A DNA stretch of 5,180 bases from Planctomycetota bacterium (GTDB taxonomy: Bacteria; Planctomycetota; MHYJ01; JACPRB01), in assembly GCA_016200125.1 (NCBI GenBank), contig JACQFK010000288.1, positions 1 through 5,180 of the forward strand, read 5' to 3'. Below, in pieces: positions 1-5,180 of this stretch. The notes under the pieces were generated by a model that worked only from the letters and a program-made list of their open reading frames with translations, was not told the DNA's origin and did not search any database. How positions within the stretch are numbered: position 1 is the stretch's first letter; each line of letters starts with the position of its first letter. Made by a program: the position numbers and the translations under genes.

Positions 1-268
1 CCCCCTCGTCGTAAACCGTGTTGGTGCCGATCATCACCTGCACGCGGCCCGTCACCTCGGCCTTCCGCCGGCTCGACTCCCGGCGGTTGGAGGTGATGAG
101 GGAGGGGTGAAGGTAGCCGAGTTCGCGCGCCACCTTGAAGACCTTCTGAACGGTCTCCTCGGCGAACGAATCGCGCGTGTCCTCGTTCAGGATCCTCGAG
201 ACCGACCCCTGGTCGATCTTGCAGGCCCGGGCGATGTCCTCCTGGGTCACCCTTTTCTTGGGTTCCAT
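1..268 (-). CDS. LacI-type HTH DNA-binding protein, possible PilZ fusion (partial, C-terminus missing)
   Basis: My translation from the ATG at 268 gives 89 residues that run off the window edge at base 1. Residues 7-51 match the LacI-family N-terminal helix-turn-helix: VTQEDIARAC, then the recognition-helix segment GSVSRILNE, then a third helix ending in ARELGY. The usual LacI hinge (PNxxAR-L followed by an IGV strand) is absent. The chain instead continues through NRRESSRRK (R63-ESS-R67, an RxxxR) and GRVQVMIG to TVYDEG, which resembles the start of a PilZ beta-barrel. The second PilZ motif (D/NxSxxG) would lie beyond the edge, so this reading is tentative. The role is probably a DNA-binding regulator, perhaps nucleotide-responsive. 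The gene lies 15 bases after the yidC stop and has a strong Shine-Dalgarno, so it is probably the third gene of the yidC operon. Alternatives are a divergent LacI repressor or a stand-alone HTH protein. Confidence 0.75.
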   Translation of the reverse strand, partial: MEPKKRVTQEDIARACKIDQGSVSRILNEDTRDSFAEETVQKVFKVARELGYLHPSLITSNRRESSRRKAEVTGRVQVMIGTNTVYDEG

Positions 269-271
269 CCT

Positions 272-279
272 TCCTCCTT
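272..279 (-). promoter_or_regulatory. Strong Shine-Dalgarno for the HTH gene
   Basis: Read on the minus strand this is AAGGAGGA, nearly the full anti-16S complement. It lies 3 bases upstream of the ATG at 268 and inside the 15-base gap after yidC. It fixes the start of the HTH gene and suggests efficient independent initiation. The neighbouring genes have much weaker sites. Confidence 0.75.
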
Positions 280-283
280 CTCG

Positions 284-2155
284 CTATTTCCCGCCCTCCG
301 GGACCGCCGACGCCAGCGGCTTTCCGGAGCTGTCGATTTTCAGGATGTAGCGCTTGATGATCTTCTGCTCGGCCATGCTGAGCAGCGAATTGGCCAGGAA
401 GTACAGCGACAGCCCGCTCGCCAGCCCGTAGCAGGTGAGGCCGAAGACGATGGGCATCCACATCATCATCTTCTGCTGCTGCGCCATCTGCGGATCGGGC
501 GAGCGCGGCGTGAAGTACGCCTGGAGGAACCAGGTGATCGTCATGAGGATCGGGAGCAGGTTGAAGGCCTCGATCGAGAGCTCCGTGATCAGCAGAGGGA
601 TGACGACCGGTTTCCAGGGCCCGAACAGCCGGTCGGGCTGGGAAAGATCGTGGATCCACCCGAGAAATCCGGCGTGGCGCAGGTCGATCGCCATCTCGAA
701 CACGCTGTACATGCCGATGAAGATCGGCATCTGGATGAAGAGCGGCAGGCAGCCCGCGACCGGATTGACCTTGTGCTCCTTGAACAGGCGCATCTGCTCG
801 ATGCCGTACTTCTGCTGATCGTCCTTGTAGCGCTCCTTGAGCGCCTGGATCTTGGGCGCGATCTGCTGCATCTGGAGCGCGTTGCGCTGGCTCTTGAGCG
901 AGAGCGGGAACAGGCAGAGGCGGATCAGCAGCGTGGTGACGATGATCGAGAAGCCCATGTTTCCCAGCATCTTCGCCGTGAACCGCAGAACCTCCAGGAT
1001 GCCCGCCGCCGCGGGCTTGATGATGGGCGAGAGGAAGCATCCGCCGGTATACGCCGCCAGCACCTCGGCTCCGGGGACCGCTTCGCGGAGCGGCTTGTCC
1101 TCGAGAGGTCCCACATAGAGGGTAAACTGCATGACCTTGCGATCCTTGCCGATCAGGATCGGGATCGTCCGCGCACTAGCCGTGATGTTGTGATGACCCT
1201 GCATGGCCTCGGTCACTCTGGGCGAGCCCAGCCGGAACTGGTAGAAGTCCAGGACGTCTAAGGCAGCGCCGTCGGGCTGCACGAGAGTCGCGAAGAACCG
1301 GTTCTTGAGTCCGAACCACTGCTTGAGCCCGCCGTTCACCTTGAAGTACTTGTCCTCGATCTGTTTGATCTCGGCCGTCTTGTCGGGGCCGTTGGGCATC
1401 TTGAGCGCCTCGGCGAGCTTGGATTCACCCTTCTCGACCTCCGCCAGGGGCTTCATATGAAGGTCTTTGTCGTAGCTCCAGGCCCCGATGAGATACTGCT
1501 CGTAGCGATAGAGGCTGTCGGGATCCAGGCCGTTGACCGCCACCACCTCGAGCTGGACGTTCACGCCCGGAGGCTCCGCCGCCCCCGCGGGAACCGGGTT
1601 CTTGTTGTCCAGCATCAGCGTCATCAGGATCTTGTGCCCGCTGACGTCAAGGGCCAGGACTTTGGTGATCTCGACGCCGTTGCGGAGGCGGTAGCGGAAT
1701 TCGACGCGGTCCGGCTTCTGCTCGACGACCTCCCAGGGGAGCGACTCGATCGCGTCGGGGCCCTCGACCTGGCGGATGGCGAGGTGCGGAACCTGCGCAT
1801 CGAAGGGCCGGAGGACGGGGACCAGGTTCTTCTTCTCGTCCGACTCCTTCTCCAGCTCCCGGTCCTTGGGAAAGTGAAGCGTGGCCCCCTCGACACCCGC
1901 CCCCTTGTTCGTGAACACGACGTCCAGGTACTTCGAACTGAGCGCAATCGGGGGCTTCTCGGGATACTGCACCGGTTGAGCCGCGGGCTTCACGGGGTCG
2001 ACCGGATCGGCGGGCTTGGGGGCCTGGACCACGGGATCGGGCTTCCTGCCCGGAGGGACCGGCTTGGGCGGCGGCCAGATCTTGGGCGACAGCCACATCC
2101 AGCCGACGAAGATGAACAGGCAGAGGACGAGGGCGAGGATGGACCGCTTATCCAC
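284..2155 (-). CDS. yidC: Membrane protein insertase YidC (Oxa1/Alb3 family)
   Basis: This is a full-length YidC of 623 residues, a little longer than the roughly 550 of E. coli. It inserts and folds inner-membrane proteins, alone or with SecYEG. The N-terminus MDKRS leads into TM1 (about 5-23). A proline-rich linker (about 27-68) and the large periplasmic domain (about 70-370) follow. The conserved Oxa1-type core starts near 385. R412 in LLIRLCLFPLS matches the groove arginine (R366 in E. coli). The cytoplasmic hairpin, with APKIQALKERY, spans about 420-463, followed by VNPVAGCLPLFIQMPIF and further TM segments near 466-488, 532-548 and 563-595. Compared with E. coli, the loop after WIHDLSQPDRLF is about 20 residues longer (about 511-531). 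The C-terminal tail is short and only weakly basic. The start is GTG at 2155. An in-frame TAA directly precedes it, so no longer N-terminus is possible. The usual neighbours rnpA, yidD and rpmH are absent; a Trm112-like gene lies upstream. Confidence 0.97.
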   Translation of the reverse strand: MDKRSILALVLCLFIFVGWMWLSPKIWPPPKPVPPGRKPDPVVQAPKPADPVDPVKPAAQPVQYPEKPPIALSSKYLDVVFTNKGAGVEGATLHFPKDRELEKESDEKKNLVPVLRPFDAQVPHLAIRQVEGPDAIESLPWEVVEQKPDRVEFRYRLRNGVEITKVLALDVSGHKILMTLMLDNKNPVPAGAAEPPGVNVQLEVVAVNGLDPDSLYRYEQYLIGAWSYDKDLHMKPLAEVEKGESKLAEALKMPNGPDKTAEIKQIEDKYFKVNGGLKQWFGLKNRFFATLVQPDGAALDVLDFYQFRLGSPRVTEAMQGHHNITASARTIPILIGKDRKVMQFTLYVGPLEDKPLREAVPGAEVLAAYTGGCFLSPIIKPAAAGILEVLRFTAKMLGNMGFSIIVTTLLIRLCLFPLSLKSQRNALQMQQIAPKIQALKERYKDDQQKYGIEQMRLFKEHKVNPVAGCLPLFIQMPIFIGMYSVFEMAIDLRHAGFLGWIHDLSQPDRLFGPWKPVVIPLLITELSIEAFNLLPILMTITWFLQAYFTPRSPDPQMAQQQKMMMWMPIVFGLTCYGLASGLSLYFLANSLLSMAEQKIIKRYILKIDSSGKPLASAVPEGGK

Positions 2156-2413
2156 TTAGGGCTTTCTCACGTAGTTAAGGGTTGTGGAACACTTGGGGCA
2201 CTTGAGGACGTCGTCGTTCCAGTCTCGGGTCGCGGCGCATTTCGGGCAGGGCCGCTCGGCTTCGTCGATGAGCATGACCGGGATGTCGTCCTTGATCGGG
2301 AAGATCAGTCCGCACTCCTTGTTGGCGCAATGGAGCTTCTCGCCCTCGAGCCGCAGGTCGCCCTTGCAGAAGGCGCAGGCCATGATGTCCAGGAGATCTT
2401 TCGGAACCGGCAT
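2156..2413 (-). CDS. Trm112-like zinc-ribbon protein with a second Cys4 knuckle pair
   Basis: The product is a small protein of 85 residues. The N-terminal part has the Trm112/YcaR pattern: LLDIMACAFCKGDL, then HCANKECGLIFPIKDDIPVML and the EAE stretch. C13, C16, C29 and C34 are the likely zinc ligands. Eukaryotic Trm112 activates methyltransferases; the bacterial members are mostly uncharacterised. Unlike the usual 60-residue bacterial form, this protein continues with CPKC (56-59) and another CPKC (72-75), a second potential zinc site. I start it at the ATG at 2413 because family members begin just before LLDI. The in-frame ATG at 2464, which would add 17 residues, lies inside the promoter, upstream of the predicted transcript start. 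A G-rich stretch (GGGGGAA) about 9 bases upstream is a weak ribosome site. It is probably the first gene of the yidC operon, and its TAA abuts the yidC GTG in the same frame. Confidence 0.85.
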   Translation of the reverse strand: MPVPKDLLDIMACAFCKGDLRLEGEKLHCANKECGLIFPIKDDIPVMLIDEAERPCPKCAATRDWNDDVLKCPKCSTTLNYVRKP

Positions 2414-2444
2414 ACGTGGATTCCCCCGTCGCGTGTAGGCATAA

Positions 2445-2474
2445 ACTATAAAAGCCGGGCCCATAAAATGTCAA
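2445..2474 (-). promoter_or_regulatory. Sigma70-type promoter for the Trm112-like/yidC/HTH operon
   Basis: On the minus strand there is a perfect -35 TTGACA (2469-2474), an 18-base spacer, and a -10 TATAGT (2445-2450). It lies in a distinctly AT-rich gap within GC-rich DNA. Transcription should start near 2438, leaving a leader of about 25 bases before the ATG at 2413. The position also excludes the upstream ATG at 2464 as a start. The box match is seen directly; activity is inferred. Confidence 0.8.
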
Positions 2475-2505
2475 ATAATTTATGTCGCATTATGCGGCTT
2501 ATGGG
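2460..2505. repeat. Inverted repeat around the -35 box, with an inner palindrome
   Basis: CCCATAA (2460-2466) and TTATGGG (2499-2505) form perfect 7-base inverted arms around 32 bases that hold the TTGACA box. Inside, CGCATTATGCG (2486-2496) is a palindrome around one central base. These could be operator half-sites, or the inner one could be a weak hairpin after the methyltransferase gene. No T-tract typical of an intrinsic terminator follows directly. Repeats this short can arise by chance, so the function is unproven. Confidence 0.35.
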
Positions 2506-2513
2506 TGAACGGG

Positions 2514-2963
2514 CTAGCGCTTCCGTTCGAGGTCGAGAAGAGCCTTTTTCTGCTCCAGCCCGCCGCTGCCGCTCCAGCCGCCCAGCCCTGAGGCCCCGAC
2601 AACCCGGTGGCAGGGGATGAAGAGGCAGATCCGGTTCTTCGCCATGGCGGCCCCCACGGCACGCGCCGCGCCGGGGCGGCCCGCCTCGTCCGCCACTTCC
2701 CCATAGCTCCGGGTCTGCCCCGGTGGAATCCGCCGGACCACTTCGTAGATTCGCCGCATGAAGGCCGTCCCCTCGAGCTTCAGCGGCACCTGCACGGGGC
2801 GCCCCTTGAACCAGTCGGCCACCCATCTCCGCGCGTCCCGCAGCCTCCGGCGCCGCCCCGCCTCGATCGAGCCGCCGCCGAGCTGGAGCCGGACGAGACG
2901 ACCGTTCTCGACCTCGACCAGGCAGGGGCCGACCGGCGTGGGGATCACATCGAATTCGATCAC
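2514..2963 (-). CDS. Methylated-DNA--protein-cysteine S-methyltransferase (MGMT/Ogt type)
   Basis: This enzyme repairs O6-methylguanine (and O4-methylthymine) by transferring the alkyl group to its own cysteine in a suicide reaction. With the chosen start it has 149 residues. The short N-terminal domain begins FDVIPTPVGPCLVEV. The C-terminal DNA-binding domain runs from about 62: PPGQTRSYGEVADEAG (Y87 matches the DNA-contacting tyrosine), GAARAVGAAMAKN (R101 is the arginine finger, N110 the conserved asparagine), and FIPCHRVVG with the acceptor C118 in PCHR. GWSGSGGLEQKKALLDLE follows; its final Glu matches the one that completes the catalytic network. No Ada-type N-terminal or AraC domain is present, so this is a stand-alone repair enzyme rather than the Ada regulator. 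I prefer the GTG at 2963, which overlaps the upstream stop as GTGA and has AGAGG five bases before it. An ATG at 2999 would add 12 unconserved residues and a 40-base overlap. Confidence 0.93.
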   Translation of the reverse strand: MIEFDVIPTPVGPCLVEVENGRLVRLQLGGGSIEAGRRRRLRDARRWVADWFKGRPVQVPLKLEGTAFMRRIYEVVRRIPPGQTRSYGEVADEAGRPGAARAVGAAMAKNRICLFIPCHRVVGASGLGGWSGSGGLEQKKALLDLERKR

Positions 2964-4267
2964 TTGAACCTCTGGATGAAGACGGGCGGCCGCTCCCATT
3001 CGTCGACCAGCTCGGGCGACTTGACGCTGGCGGCCGCCCGCTCCGGCCGGTCCAGAATCCCGAAGAGGCCGTCCCGCCCGACGAAGCGCTTCCAGGCTTC
3101 GAATTCCGGTCCCGGAGGGATGCCCCCCTCTCGCGGCTCCGCGGGGATCGCCGCCCCCGCCGCGAGATCGCCGAGAAACGCGACCCTTCCCGCCCGTGCG
3201 AGGACGCTGCGCTTCAGCGGCTGGTCCAGCTTTTCCATCGCGCGCAGGGTCGCCGTGCGGCGCTCGATGCCCCCGAAGCAGACGGCCCGGCCCGGATAGA
3301 GCTTCAACCCCTCCACGCTGCAGCCCCGCTCATCCACGCGAATCGTGAACGGCTCTTCGGCCCCCGCGGTGGTCGGAAACACCGGCTTCACCAGCCGCGG
3401 GAACTCGATCTTCCCCGCCGCGACCTCGAGCGCCGACTGGAGGAACCAGAGGCGCTGCTCCACGGCCTCGCCGGACGGCGTGACGACTTCCGCGGCCTGG
3501 CCGACAATCCACATCTGGCTCCGCGGAAAGGCGCCGTAGCCCGCGATGCCGAGGACCGCCACCCCCGCCAGGGACGCGAGCCCGAACTTCGGAAAGCGCC
3601 TCGCCACGACGGTCAGCGCCACGAAGGCCGCGAAGGCATAGACCGTGGCAAAGTAGAGCGCCCAGGACTTCTTCGCCGGCACCCAGCGCTCGCGGGGCGC
3701 CAGCGGCCAGACCGCACGATCCGCCAGCTCCAGCGAGGCCGGCGGATCGCCCAGGAGGGCCAGGGCCTCCTCGGCCTCCTCCCGGGTCGCAGCGACGACG
3801 CCACCGCCCATCGGCTCCTTGACAAGCACGAGATCGGCGGCCTCCAGCAGGCCGCGGGGCAGGGTCTTCTCGAGATCCTCGGGGGAGATCCTCTGGTACA
3901 GGATCGTTCCGGTCGAGATGAGCTCCGCCGCATAGGGCAGGCGCGCGTCGACCAGGACGATGCGGTCGGGCCGGACGAAATCCTGGGGCGGCTTGGAGGT
4001 CCGCTGCCCTGCCTGGATCTCGGCGGGATCGAGGGCCGGCAGCAGGATCACCTCGCGGCCGCCTGCCTTGAGGGTCACGGACCGGGCGACGGAGAACCCG
4101 AACCCGCTCTTCGCGACGACGTCGCCGCTGAAGTCGGTCTCGCTGCTCAGCGTGACCCTGAGGGGCGTCCAGAGAAGCGGGCGCCGGACATTGCCCAGGA
4201 CGGGCTCGATCTTCTCGATCTGGGGGCCCGCCTGCAGCGCCAGGGCCAGGGCCAGCGAGGCGATCAC
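2960..4267 (-). CDS. Membrane-anchored protein of unknown function, two central TM helices
   Basis: No family is recognised with certainty. The 435-residue product starts with a short hydrophobic segment (MIASLALALALQA, a possible signal peptide, though without a positive N-region). A beta-rich stretch (about 17-195) follows. Two adjacent TM helices lie near 202-222 and 228-247, with a soluble C-terminal part (about 250-435). The segment around 34-75 (WTPLRVTL, FSGDVV, GGREVILLPAL) recalls proteins with a TM pair and an extracytoplasmic beta domain that sit next to ABC-2 transporter or MoxR/DUF58 genes. That is only a resemblance. No catalytic motif is visible. If the signal is cleaved and the TM pair forms a hairpin, both soluble parts would face outside. 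The GTG start at 4267 overlaps the stop of the upstream membrane-protein gene (GTGA), and AAAGG lies ten bases before it. Its own stop overlaps the MGMT start in the same way. Confidence 0.8.
   Translation of the reverse strand: MIASLALALALQAGPQIEKIEPVLGNVRRPLLWTPLRVTLSSETDFSGDVVAKSGFGFSVARSVTLKAGGREVILLPALDPAEIQAGQRTSKPPQDFVRPDRIVLVDARLPYAAELISTGTILYQRISPEDLEKTLPRGLLEAADLVLVKEPMGGGVVAATREEAEEALALLGDPPASLELADRAVWPLAPRERWVPAKKSWALYFATVYAFAAFVALTVVARRFPKFGLASLAGVAVLGIAGYGAFPRSQMWIVGQAAEVVTPSGEAVEQRLWFLQSALEVAAGKIEFPRLVKPVFPTTAGAEEPFTIRVDERGCSVEGLKLYPGRAVCFGGIERRTATLRAMEKLDQPLKRSVLARAGRVAFLGDLAAGAAIPAEPREGGIPPGPEFEAWKRFVGRDGLFGILDRPERAAASVKSPELVDEWERPPVFIQRFK
2969..2973 (-). promoter_or_regulatory. 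Ribosome binding site deciding the MGMT start
   Basis: AGAGG on the minus strand lies five bases before the GTG at 2963, inside the end of the upstream coding region. Good spacing plus the GTGA stop/start overlap favours the GTG over the ATG at 2999. Confidence 0.55.
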
Positions 4268-4881
4268 GCGACCGGGGCCTTTCTCGGCGCGAGCGCGAGG
4301 AGCAGGAGACCCGCGATCCCGAAGAGGCCGGTCTGGACCCAGGCCGGCGCGGCGCCTTCGGCCACCGCTCCCCAGAAGGGGCTGATGTAGACGGAGACGG
4401 CGGGGGCCTTCGCGCCGAGCTCATGCTGCAGGAAGAACCAGAACGGATGGGCGGCCGAAACCCAGAACACCCCCAGGAGGTACCAGGGCAGCGCCTTCGG
4501 CAGCTTCGCCGCCACGCCCGCGCCCAGGGCCGCCAGGGCCGAGACCAGCGCCTGGCTCCGCAGGAGCTCCGCCGTGCCGACGCTCGACACGTTCGCCCCG
4601 ATCATCACGAGCGGAAGCGCAAACAGGAGCAGCGCGGCGACGTAGGCCAGGAGCATCGGGGCCCCGCAGCCCTCGCGCAGGAGGGAGGGCACGAAGAGGG
4701 GCCAGACGAGCAGGACGAAGAAGATCTCCAGCTCGACGAGGGAGGCGAAGAAGCTGCCGGGGGTGGCGAAGGGGATCGGGAACGGAAGCAGGTCGGCCAG
4801 CAGGAGCACGATCGCGCCGCAGAGCCCGCCGATCCAGGAGAGATAGAGCGCCGCGGACTTGTGGAGCGGCGGCAGCGTCAT
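4264..4881 (-). CDS. Polytopic integral membrane protein of unknown function
   Basis: No family is recognised. The 205-residue product is almost wholly hydrophobic, with about six predicted TM helices: 11-34, 43-67, 75-96, 109-126, 130-150 and 179-198. Short loops include a motif-like AVSVYISPFWG before the last helix and LPKALPWYLLG before the fifth. The size and topology are reminiscent of a small ABC-2-type permease or the membrane partner of one, but no ATPase gene lies in the window, so this is a guess. The ATG at 4881 has no convincing Shine-Dalgarno. A TATACT box ends seven bases before it, so the mRNA may be leaderless. Downstream, the GTGA overlap ties it to the 435-residue membrane-anchored protein, and the two probably work together at the membrane. 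Confidence 0.78.
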   Translation of the reverse strand: MTLPPLHKSAALYLSWIGGLCGAIVLLLADLLPFPIPFATPGSFFASLVELEIFFVLLVWPLFVPSLLREGCGAPMLLAYVAALLLFALPLVMIGANVSSVGTAELLRSQALVSALAALGAGVAAKLPKALPWYLLGVFWVSAAHPFWFFLQHELGAKAPAVSVYISPFWGAVAEGAAPAWVQTGLFGIAGLLLLALAPRKAPVA

Positions 4882-4909
4882 GACCGCCAGTATAGGGAAG
4901 GCGGCGGCC
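4882..4909 (-). other. Hairpin potential just before the membrane-protein start
   Basis: GGCCGCC (4903-4909) can pair with GGCGGTC (4882-4888) over seven positions, one of them G-U. The loop is 14 bases and contains the TATACT box. It would form only on read-through transcripts from the upstream gene and would sit directly against the ATG. It is not a classical terminator because no T-tract follows. Confidence 0.25.
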
Positions 4910-4918
4910 CTCGTCCAA
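4889..4918 (-). promoter_or_regulatory. Possible leaderless promoter for the 205-residue membrane protein
   Basis: The minus strand shows TATACT (4889-4894), five of six bases of the -10 consensus, in otherwise very GC-rich sequence. TTGGAC (4913-4918), a weak -35, lies 18 bases upstream. Only seven bases separate the -10 from the ATG at 4881, so the transcript would begin at or next to the start codon. This fits the absence of a ribosome site. The weak -35 leaves room for chance. Confidence 0.4.
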
Positions 4919-5180
4919 CTAGCGGACGCGGGGCCGGGGCGCGGGCGGGACCGACTGCACGTAGGCGTCCGTGGGCTCCACCGCGCGGGAGCCGCGGAAG
5001 TAGAGCGTCACGCGACGGAGCCCGTTCAGGTCGGGGTAGACCGCCAGCACTTCGCGGAGGTTCTCCAGCTTCTCCGCCGTCGAGAGGTCGCCGAACTTCG
5101 ACGTCTCGGAGCTGCGGCCCCAGGCCACCACGCAGCCCCCCGCCGTCACGAGGGACATCTCGCTGCGGCGCGGATCCTGA
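4919..5180 (-). CDS. C-terminal end of an FtsQ/DivIB-like protein (partial)
   Basis: The frame is open to the window edge, with no stop before base 5180. The ATG at 5158 is therefore probably internal; no Shine-Dalgarno precedes it. About 87 residues are visible. They resemble the last part of the FtsQ/DivIB family, a division protein with one TM segment, a POTRA domain and a beta domain. There is a strand leading to VVAWGR, then STAEKLENLREVLAVYPDL (compare the Lys and LYP region of E. coli FtsQ), then a final strand GLRRVTLYFRGSRAVEP and a proline/arginine-rich tail. The TM and POTRA parts lie outside the window. The match rests on a short C-terminal pattern, so another periplasmic POTRA-like protein is possible. 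The stop at 4919 lies 37 bases before the next start. Confidence 0.5.
   Translation of the reverse strand, partial: QDPRRSEMSLVTAGGCVVAWGRSSETSKFGDLSTAEKLENLREVLAVYPDLNGLRRVTLYFRGSRAVEPTDAYVQSVPPAPRPRVR

Noticed and set aside
107..1261. Long plus-strand open frame of 384 codons opposite yidC
   Set aside because: It lies antisense to the well-supported yidC and its product is rich in Arg, Asp, Leu and His with no domain pattern, as expected for a shadow in GC-rich DNA.
2414..2464. Upstream ATG at 2464 giving a 102-residue zinc-ribbon protein
   Set aside because: The extension overlaps the promoter, lies upstream of the predicted transcript start and adds residues not typical of the family.
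2486..2513. Intrinsic terminator after MGMT
   Set aside because: The CGCAT/ATGCG stem is only five bases with a one-base loop and no T-run follows, so it is not a convincing terminator.
1457..2620. Long plus-strand open frame of 387 codons
   Set aside because: It crosses yidC, the zinc-ribbon gene, the promoter and part of MGMT on the opposite strand; its composition is low in information and it matches no family.
2964..2999. ATG at 2999 as the MGMT start
   Set aside because: It needs a 40-base overlap and adds unconserved residues; the GTG at 2963 has a spaced AGAGG and a 4-base overlap.
3330..4424. Minus-strand open frame of 364 codons within the membrane-protein genes
   Set aside because: It is very rich in Arg, Gly, Pro and Ala and overlaps two genes joined by clean GTGA junctions; it is a frame shadow.
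4919..5158. Complete 79-residue gene starting at 5158
   Set aside because: The frame stays open to the window edge, no ribosome site precedes the ATG, and the sequence resembles only the end of a longer family.

Overview
The window is GC-rich bacterial DNA, tightly packed, with every supported gene on the minus strand. No tRNA, rRNA, CRISPR array or mobile element was seen. YidC carries a large periplasmic domain, which points to a Gram-negative (diderm) bacterium. The high GC, the GTG starts, the proline-rich YidC linker and a LacI-type helix-turn-helix on an unusual body would fit an environmental lineage such as Planctomycetota or a neighbouring phylum. That placement is inference only.

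In the direction of transcription (high to low coordinates) there are two blocks. Block 1 (5180 to 2514) starts with the C-terminal end of a protein resembling the FtsQ/DivIB cell-division family (partial). It continues with a 205-residue polytopic membrane protein of unknown family, then a 435-residue membrane-anchored protein of unknown function, then a methylated-DNA--protein-cysteine methyltransferase (MGMT/Ogt type, intact PCHR active site). The last three genes are joined by two 4-base GTGA stop/start overlaps, so they look translationally coupled.

Block 2 (about 2474 to 1) begins at a well-formed sigma70-type promoter (TTGACA, 18 bases, TATAGT) in an AT-rich gap of about 100 bases. It contains a Trm112-like zinc-ribbon protein with an additional C-terminal Cys4 knuckle pair, then yidC, then a truncated gene with a LacI-type DNA-binding domain. 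The body of that last gene begins with an RxxxR motif resembling a PilZ (c-di-GMP-binding) domain. The yidC GTG directly follows the TAA of the zinc-ribbon gene in the same reading frame. The HTH gene follows yidC after 15 bases, which include a strong Shine-Dalgarno.

The most interesting points are the possible LacI-HTH/PilZ fusion downstream of yidC, the Trm112-like gene that replaces the usual rnpA/yidD context of yidC and is fused in phase to it except for one stop codon, and a possible leaderless promoter (TATACT seven bases before an ATG) for the 205-residue membrane protein. No clear new defence or mobile system is visible.
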